DNA of 43,501 nucleotides from a virus. The stretch covers positions 1 to 43,501 of the IMG/VR virus record IMGVR_UViG_3300005337_000012. One strand, given 5' to 3'. The stretch's first letter is position 1, and each line of letters begins with the position of its first letter. This document shows, one piece after another, positions 40,394 through 43,501 of the stretch. The notes beneath the pieces were generated by a model that did not search any database, was not told the origin of the DNA, and saw nothing but the letters and a program-made list of their open reading frames with translations. The translations under genes and the position numbers were made by a program.

Positions 40394-40409
40394 AGTAATT
40401 TGGCCCAAC
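40382..40409 (+). repeat. 28-base direct repeat, copy 2
   Basis: Identical to 40148-40175; includes the last codons and stop of the enclosed gene and leads straight into the promoter at 40413. Confidence 0.9.
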
Positions 40410-40412
40410 TAC

Positions 40413-40441
40413 TTGCATTATTATATAACTAGTGTTATATT
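40413..40441 (+). promoter_or_regulatory. Sigma70-type promoter
   Basis: TTGCAT at 40413-40418 and TATATT at 40436-40441, spacer 17. Upstream of the two small membrane protein genes. Confidence 0.65.
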
Positions 40442-40473
40442 AATAGAGTGAACAACACGGAAGGACGTGGGCC

Positions 40474-40581
40474 ATGACATTACTTTTAACTCTTTTATTA
40501 ATGGTTGAAGTTTTTGCCCTTTGTTCAATCCAATTCATTAACACAGTTCAACCTATTTTAGTTACTGGTACTTTAGGATAA
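40474..40581 (+). CDS. Small membrane peptide
   Basis: 35 residues, nearly all hydrophobic from 2 to 20 (T-L-L-L-T-L-L-L-M-V-E-V-F-A-L), then a short polar end. GGAAGGA site about ten bases upstream and a promoter just before. Function unknown; it could disturb or mark the host membrane early. Confidence 0.5.
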   Translation: MTLLLTLLLMVEVFALCSIQFINTVQPILVTGTLG

Positions 40582-40585
40582 CGAT

Positions 40586-40732
40586 ATGAGCATTTTAAAA
40601 GACGTAAAATTCGACGACAGTGGTAAAAAGAAGCCATCCACTTTTAAAGTATTTGTATGGATATGCATCATACTTGGTTTACTCTTCTTTTGGGATGGTG
40701 TCGTCCTCCTGCTTCAGTCCATTTTTAACTAA
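40586..40732 (+). CDS. Small single-span membrane protein
   Basis: 48 residues: charged N-terminus (K-D-V-K-F-D-D-S-G-K-K-K), then a hydrophobic segment 22-45 (V-F-V-W-I-C-I-I-L-G-L-L-F-F-W). The Lys cluster implies a cytoplasmic N-terminus. It starts five bases after the previous stop. No family recognised. Confidence 0.55.
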   Translation: MSILKDVKFDDSGKKKPSTFKVFVWICIILGLLFFWDGVVLLLQSIFN

Positions 40733-40771
40733 CAGTTACACACTTGTAAAAGTTTAAGGGAGTTTCACATC

Positions 40772-41041
40772 ATGAGAGTTACAAAAAGCAGTTTAACCGC
40801 ACGTACTAAAGTGATTGAAGACCTGTTAATCAAAGCAGGTAAGCATCCCGGCGATGAATATAAGCTTTATCTCGACCATGCCGCATGTTATGGTGGATAT
40901 AAATTCACTTGTGAACATGTTAAAACCGGTCAACAGGGTCTAGAATTAAACAATCTTTTAAGCCAAACCCGCCGTAGTGCTTCAGATATGGAATCATATC
41001 AACAAGGCATAATCGACGCGCTGCGTATGATGTTAGGTTAA
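40772..41041 (+). CDS. Hypothetical protein
   Basis: 89 residues; AAGGGAG site upstream. Basic N-terminus, then H-P-G-D-E-Y-K-L-Y-L-D-H and a helical end (S-Y-Q-Q-G-I-I-D-A-L-R-M-M-L). A terminator follows. No family recognised. Confidence 0.65.
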   Translation: MRVTKSSLTARTKVIEDLLIKAGKHPGDEYKLYLDHAACYGGYKFTCEHVKTGQQGLELNNLLSQTRRSASDMESYQQGIIDALRMMLG

Positions 41042-41064
41042 TTTTCCCACACCTCAATCATTCC

Positions 41065-41110
41065 GAGTGGGTTGCGACCCCAGATTGGCGATCCACTCAC
41101 TTTTTCTTTT
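41065..41110 (+). terminator. Intrinsic terminator with nested hairpin
   Basis: GAGTGG (41065-41070) pairs with CCACTC (41093-41098), with a nested GGGT/ACCC hairpin, followed by TTTTTCTTTT. Confidence 0.7.
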
Positions 41111-41147
41111 ATGAGGTAAACTTTTTATACTAACTGTTGAGGGACTT

Positions 41148-41372
41148 ATGAGTTATAAAATACCTTCTAATGAATTATCGCGTCGTGAGCGTGATGTACT
41201 TCAAGCTTTATGGGATAGCGAGGGAGAGCGTAAAGCGATAGCTAGCAGCCTCAATATGGCACTTCCAACAGTCGCATGTCATCTACAAGGTATTTTCACT
41301 AAACTCGACGTGAAGGGCCGTATAGGTGCCATTAAAAAGGGAATAAAACTCGGCTTAATCGAGTTGAGGTAG
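41148..41372 (+). CDS. LuxR/GerE-type helix-turn-helix regulator
   Basis: 74 residues, only the DNA-binding domain: L-S-R-R-E-R-D-V-L-Q-A-L at the start, I-A-S-S-L-N-M-A-L-P-T-V-A-C-H-L as the helix-turn-helix, then F-T-K-L-D-V-K-G-R-I-G-A and G-L-I. It has no receiver or ligand domain, so it acts without a sensed partner. It may switch early promoters, since repeated promoter sequences occur nearby. GAGGGA site upstream. Confidence 0.85.
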   Translation: MSYKIPSNELSRRERDVLQALWDSEGERKAIASSLNMALPTVACHLQGIFTKLDVKGRIGAIKKGIKLGLIELR

Positions 41373-41403
41373 TTTCATTTAATTAATAAGTGAGGGTTTT
41401 ACA

Positions 41404-41505
41404 ATGTACGATGACGGCTCGGCACTCTTTTTTACACTGGCAGTTGTTTTATTCTTCATTGGTTTGAGTATGCCTAAAGGGGTAAAAACCGATGAGCGCT
41501 ATTAG
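41404..41505 (+). CDS. Small membrane peptide
   Basis: 33 residues with one hydrophobic span (A-L-F-F-T-L-A-V-V-L-F-F-I-G-L). GAGGG about 12 bases upstream, and the end overlaps the next gene's start by 14 bases. Same pattern as the other tiny membrane proteins in the early block. Confidence 0.45.
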   Translation: MYDDGSALFFTLAVVLFFIGLSMPKGVKTDERY

Positions 41506-41716
41506 TAGGCCGGTAGAGTGGCAATCAGAAGATTACCCCCTCTATGTTCACGCTTTTGGCTCACTGTATGAAGTGGTGGAAATGTTCCCCAACAGTGAAG
41601 CTGGATACGCAGTGGCTAAAACATTCATTACTCAGTCGGTAATTCCCTGCTCAATCGTAGGGATTAAGTTTCAGGCAATCATAATCGCGAAGGATACACC
41701 CAATGGCCAAGGCTAA
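41492..41716 (+). CDS. Hypothetical protein
   Basis: 74 residues with the W-Q-S-E-D-Y-P-L-Y-V-H-A-F-G-S-L-Y-E-V-V-E-M-F segment broken only by short turns. Overlaps both neighbours (14 bases each), consistent with coupled translation. No family recognised. Confidence 0.65.
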   Translation: MSAISRPVEWQSEDYPLYVHAFGSLYEVVEMFPNSEAGYAVAKTFITQSVIPCSIVGIKFQAIIIAKDTPNGQG

Positions 41717-41996
41717 AAAGCTATCATGGGGAACTCGGACAAAAGAGTTAGCGGAGTTAAAGCCGATTAACCGTAGCAATATAGTGCCAGTGATGCAGCC
41801 CATACCCGATTGTCCTGTATGTGATAGAGCATGCAGTATAGAAGAAGATGAAAACGGTTTTTACATTGGCTGCTATTTAGATAACTGTATTAGGACACGC
41901 TCAGTTAAGTACAATGAAGATGTAAGCCATTTAATCGACGTATGGGCCGCACTTAAGTTGGCAGTTGAGAAATCGAGAGTCGATGTCGTAATCTAG
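41703..41996 (+). CDS. Zinc-ribbon protein, Lar-like candidate
   Basis: 97 residues. C-P-V-C-D-R-A-C at about 39-46, then I-G-C-Y-L-D-N-C-I-R-T-R and L-I-D-V-W-A-A-L. The order of two Cys pairs, a basic strand and a terminal 'A-I-x-x-W' helix resembles the Lar restriction-alleviation family, known to modulate type I restriction. The match is by pattern only and the spacing is not perfect. Confidence 0.6.
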   Translation: MAKAKKLSWGTRTKELAELKPINRSNIVPVMQPIPDCPVCDRACSIEEDENGFYIGCYLDNCIRTRSVKYNEDVSHLIDVWAALKLAVEKSRVDVVI

Positions 41997-42005
41997 GGGA
42001 TATCC

Positions 42006-42260
42006 ATGCTAAAAACACTAATAACAGTGAGGAAGCGCATACGGGATAATGCTTTCCTTTTCTTTCAACGCCATCACAGAACTATTACGTTTGACACTCT
42101 GGACGATGCACCGGTGATTACTCAACCAACTTATTACCGCGCTCACACCTATAAACCCGAAGCGTGGGAAGTTGAAGCAGCACTGGACGCGTATGCGGTC
42201 AATAAAGGCGTTGACCGGGAATCGCTAAAAGCCTCAGTCAATTTATTAATAAAGTATTGA
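42006..42260 (+). CDS. Hypothetical protein
   Basis: 84 residues. Basic N-terminus (V-R-K-R-I-R-D-N), Thr-rich middle, helical C-terminus (W-E-V-E-A-A-L-D-A-Y). The stop codon overlaps the -35 of the next promoter. No family recognised. Confidence 0.65.
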   Translation: MLKTLITVRKRIRDNAFLFFQRHHRTITFDTLDDAPVITQPTYYRAHTYKPEAWEVEAALDAYAVNKGVDRESLKASVNLLIKY

Positions 42261-42286
42261 CTTATTTTAATATGTAGGTATATAAT
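42257..42286 (+). promoter_or_regulatory. Sigma70-type promoter with repeated block
   Basis: TTGACT at 42257-42262 and TATAAT at 42281-42286, spacer 18. Bases 42269-42300 match the promoter at 2794-2825 at 30 of 32 positions. Confidence 0.75.
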
Positions 42287-42316
42287 GAAAGAGTAAAAGT
42301 AATTGAGGTTTCACAC

Positions 42317-42613
42317 ATGGCAAATCACACACCTGGGCCTTGGGATGTAGGGTCAAACTTAGTAATTTGGGGTGAGTTCTCCAACTTAGGCATGTTTACC
42401 GTAGCTAAAGTAGTTAAAAGGGTAAAGGTAAGTTGCAAACGGGGCGACTTTGCCGACATTAAAGAAGCTACAGCAAACGCACGACTCATTGCAGCCGCCC
42501 CTGAGCTTTTGGAAGCGCTTGAGGAAGCTATGGAGTCAGCTGAACTTGATGCTCAACACGACATAGAAAAATATATAAGAGTAATCAACAAAGCGAAAGG
42601 GCTAAGCCAATGA
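42317..42613 (+). CDS. Conserved phage accessory protein (HTPGPW family pattern)
   Basis: 98 residues. H-T-P-G-P-W at the start and A-N-A-R-L-I-A-A-A-P-E-L-L-E-A-L in the second half are the hallmark of a widespread prophage/phage accessory family of unknown function. First gene after the repeated early promoter. Stop and next start overlap (ATGA). Confidence 0.75.
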   Translation: MANHTPGPWDVGSNLVIWGEFSNLGMFTVAKVVKRVKVSCKRGDFADIKEATANARLIAAAPELLEALEEAMESAELDAQHDIEKYIRVINKAKGLSQ

Positions 42614-42807
42614 GAACAGACGGTAGTTTTAGAATTTGGGGGCGTGACCACTTTGGCAGGTTGTGCTTTACGCTCAATTTCCCTTTTGAGAATGGCTTTA
42701 GGTCACTTGCCCCAAGAGTATTTGACTACCCAGCGGCATTTTTAGATAACCCAATTAGGGAAGAACATATCGTATTAAAAGTAATGGGTTGCCCTAGCTG
42801 GGTTTAA
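42610..42807 (+). CDS. Hypothetical protein
   Basis: 65 residues with several aromatic strands (F-R-I-W-G-R-D-H-F-G-R-L-C-F-T-L). Coupled to the upstream gene by an ATGA overlap. No family recognised. Confidence 0.6.
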   Translation: MRTDGSFRIWGRDHFGRLCFTLNFPFENGFRSLAPRVFDYPAAFLDNPIREEHIVLKVMGCPSWV

Positions 42808-42838
42808 AATTAACTAATTATTGACGAGGTATAAGGTC

Positions 42839-43024
42839 ATGAATAGCTTAGAACGCATTAGTATTTACGCACTCAATGGCTCAGAGCTAGACACCATAAC
42901 AGTCATTAAAAATACATACCATTTTACAGAACCGAGAGCGGTTCAACGGTTAGTAAACGCTTGCGATTGGGACGTACAACCATATAAGGTCGTATTTCCG
43001 GACGGTAGCGTAGTTTTATTGTAA
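42839..43024 (+). CDS. Hypothetical protein
   Basis: 61 residues from the ATG at 42839 (GAGG about ten bases upstream); an in-frame TTG at 42821 is the alternative. Ends with V-V-F-P-D-G-S-V-V-L-L. Its stop lies in an 18-base tandem duplication. No family recognised. Confidence 0.6.
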   Translation: MNSLERISIYALNGSELDTITVIKNTYHFTEPRAVQRLVNACDWDVQPYKVVFPDGSVVLL

Positions 43025-43054
43025 CCCTATAATTTATTGTAACCCTATAATTTA
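43019..43054 (+). repeat. Two tandem copies of an 18-base unit
   Basis: The unit TTGTAACCCTATAATTTA occurs twice head to tail and is followed by TTGAAAGG, the ribosome site of the pentapeptide gene. Each copy contains TATAAT. Confidence 0.9.
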
Positions 43055-43070
43055 TTGAAAGGTCTATTGA

Positions 43071-43501
43071 ATGGACATTTTAAATCGTGTTACCGGCGAA
43101 ATCATTAAAACTGTAGAAGGCGACACCCTGAGCGAGGCTAACCTGAGCGAGGCGGACCTGAGCGAGGCGGACCTGAGCGGGGCTGACCTGAGATGGGCTA
43201 ACCTGAGCGAGGCGGACCTGAGCGGGGCTAACCTGAGCAAGGCTGACATGAGCGGAGCTAACCTGAGATGGGCTAACCTGAGCGAGGCTGACATGAGCGG
43301 AGCTAACCTGAGATGGGCTAACCTGAGCGAGGCTAACCTGAGCGAGGCTGACATGAGCGGAGCTAACCTGAGATGGGCTAACCTGAGCGAGGCTAACCTG
43401 AGCGAGGCGGACCTGAGCGAGGCGGACCTGAGCGGGGCTGACCTGAGATGGGCTAACCTGAGCGAGGCGGACCTGAGCGGGGCTAACCTGAGCGAGGCTG
43501 A
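43071..43501 (+). CDS. Pentapeptide-repeat protein, 5' part (continues at base 2)
   Basis: ATG with GAAAGG upstream. Nineteen non-repeat residues ([13 protein letters not shown]) are followed by A-(D/N)-L-x-x pentads that run off the window end in frame and continue at bases 2-472. As assembled there are about 28 pentads before the C-terminal domain. The DNA repeats are nearly identical 15-mers, so the array is young or under homogenisation. Confidence 0.85.
   Translation, partial: MDILNRVTGEIIKTVEGDTLSEANLSEADLSEADLSGADLRWANLSEADLSGANLSKADMSGANLRWANLSEADMSGANLRWANLSEANLSEADMSGANLRWANLSEANLSEADLSEADLSGADLRWANLSEADLSGANLSEA
43128..43501 (+). repeat. 15-base tandem array (pentapeptide coding), ends in 120-base terminal repeat
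   Basis: Near-identical 15-mers of the form CTGAGCGAGGCTAAC. Pentads 1-7 (from 43128) recur exactly as pentads 18-24 (from 43383), and a block ending in [10 protein letters not shown] is repeated three times in between. The last 120 bases equal bases 1-120. Confidence 0.95.

Noticed and set aside
43064-43354. Leu/Arg/Ala/Ser-repeat open frame on the minus strand
   Set aside because: It is the antisense shadow of the pentapeptide array; repeats keep all frames open.
43128-43501. CRISPR-like array
   Set aside because: The 15-base repeats have no spacers and are in frame with a pentapeptide protein.

Overview
The window is a complete or near-complete genome of a tailed bacteriophage, most likely a podovirus of a Gram-negative host. 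The evidence is a head gene set (portal, terminase, SU10-like capsid, scaffold), short-tail adaptor and nozzle proteins with a T7 gp13-like protein and very large internal virion proteins, no tape measure or tail sheath, strong Shine-Dalgarno sites and sigma70-type promoters. No integrase or lysogeny repressor was recognised. The last 120 bases repeat the first 120 exactly and in frame within one pentapeptide-repeat gene, so the molecule is circular as assembled (about 43.38 kb unique) and was opened inside that gene. The overlap lies in a repeat array, so the array copy number is uncertain. The host is not identifiable from sequence; a xylanase gene hints at a plant-polysaccharide or aquatic setting (inference).

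Layout. There are two divergent transcription blocks. The plus block starts at about 38.85 kb, runs through the end of the window and continues from base 1 to 16.03 kb. It begins with an early/accessory region (38.85-43.5 kb and 0-6.4 kb) of many small, overlapping, mostly unrecognised genes, several coding for single-membrane-span or zinc-ribbon proteins, one LuxR-type DNA-binding protein and a pentapeptide-repeat protein. Promoters and intrinsic terminators punctuate it. A replication module follows (6.5-16.0 kb): primase-polymerase/VirE helicase, SNF2-type helicase, DUF2800 PD-(D/E)XK nuclease with a predicted Fe-S cluster, DUF2815 ssDNA-binding protein, a DUF2829 (Tad2-like) protein, family A DNA polymerase and a RuvC-like resolvase. 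Structured non-coding segments sit before the primase, the nuclease and the Tad2-like gene; the one at 10807-10890 is strongly tRNA-like.

The minus block (37.93 down to 16.01 kb) is one tightly packed late operon: small and large terminase subunits, portal, scaffold, major capsid protein, adaptor, tail nozzle, gp13-like protein, internal virion proteins, collar-type tail fibre, an SGNH-esterase tail protein, a secreted GH10 xylanase, a membrane protein and a DUF1353 protein. It converges on the replication module with a short 3' overlap. About 0.9 kb of non-coding DNA (37.97-38.85 kb) separates the blocks and is the likely control region.

Most notable: (1) an SGNH deacylase-type tail protein next to a signal-peptide GH10 xylanase, which together look like a polysaccharide deacetylation and cleavage pair; (2) a Tad2-like anti-Thoeris candidate; (3) a tRNA-like cloverleaf and a switch-like leader before replication genes; (4) an acidic D/S-D-I C-terminal tail shared by the ssDNA-binding protein, the helicase and three other proteins; (5) hypervariable tracts, namely the pentapeptide array and a 47-base AG microsatellite.
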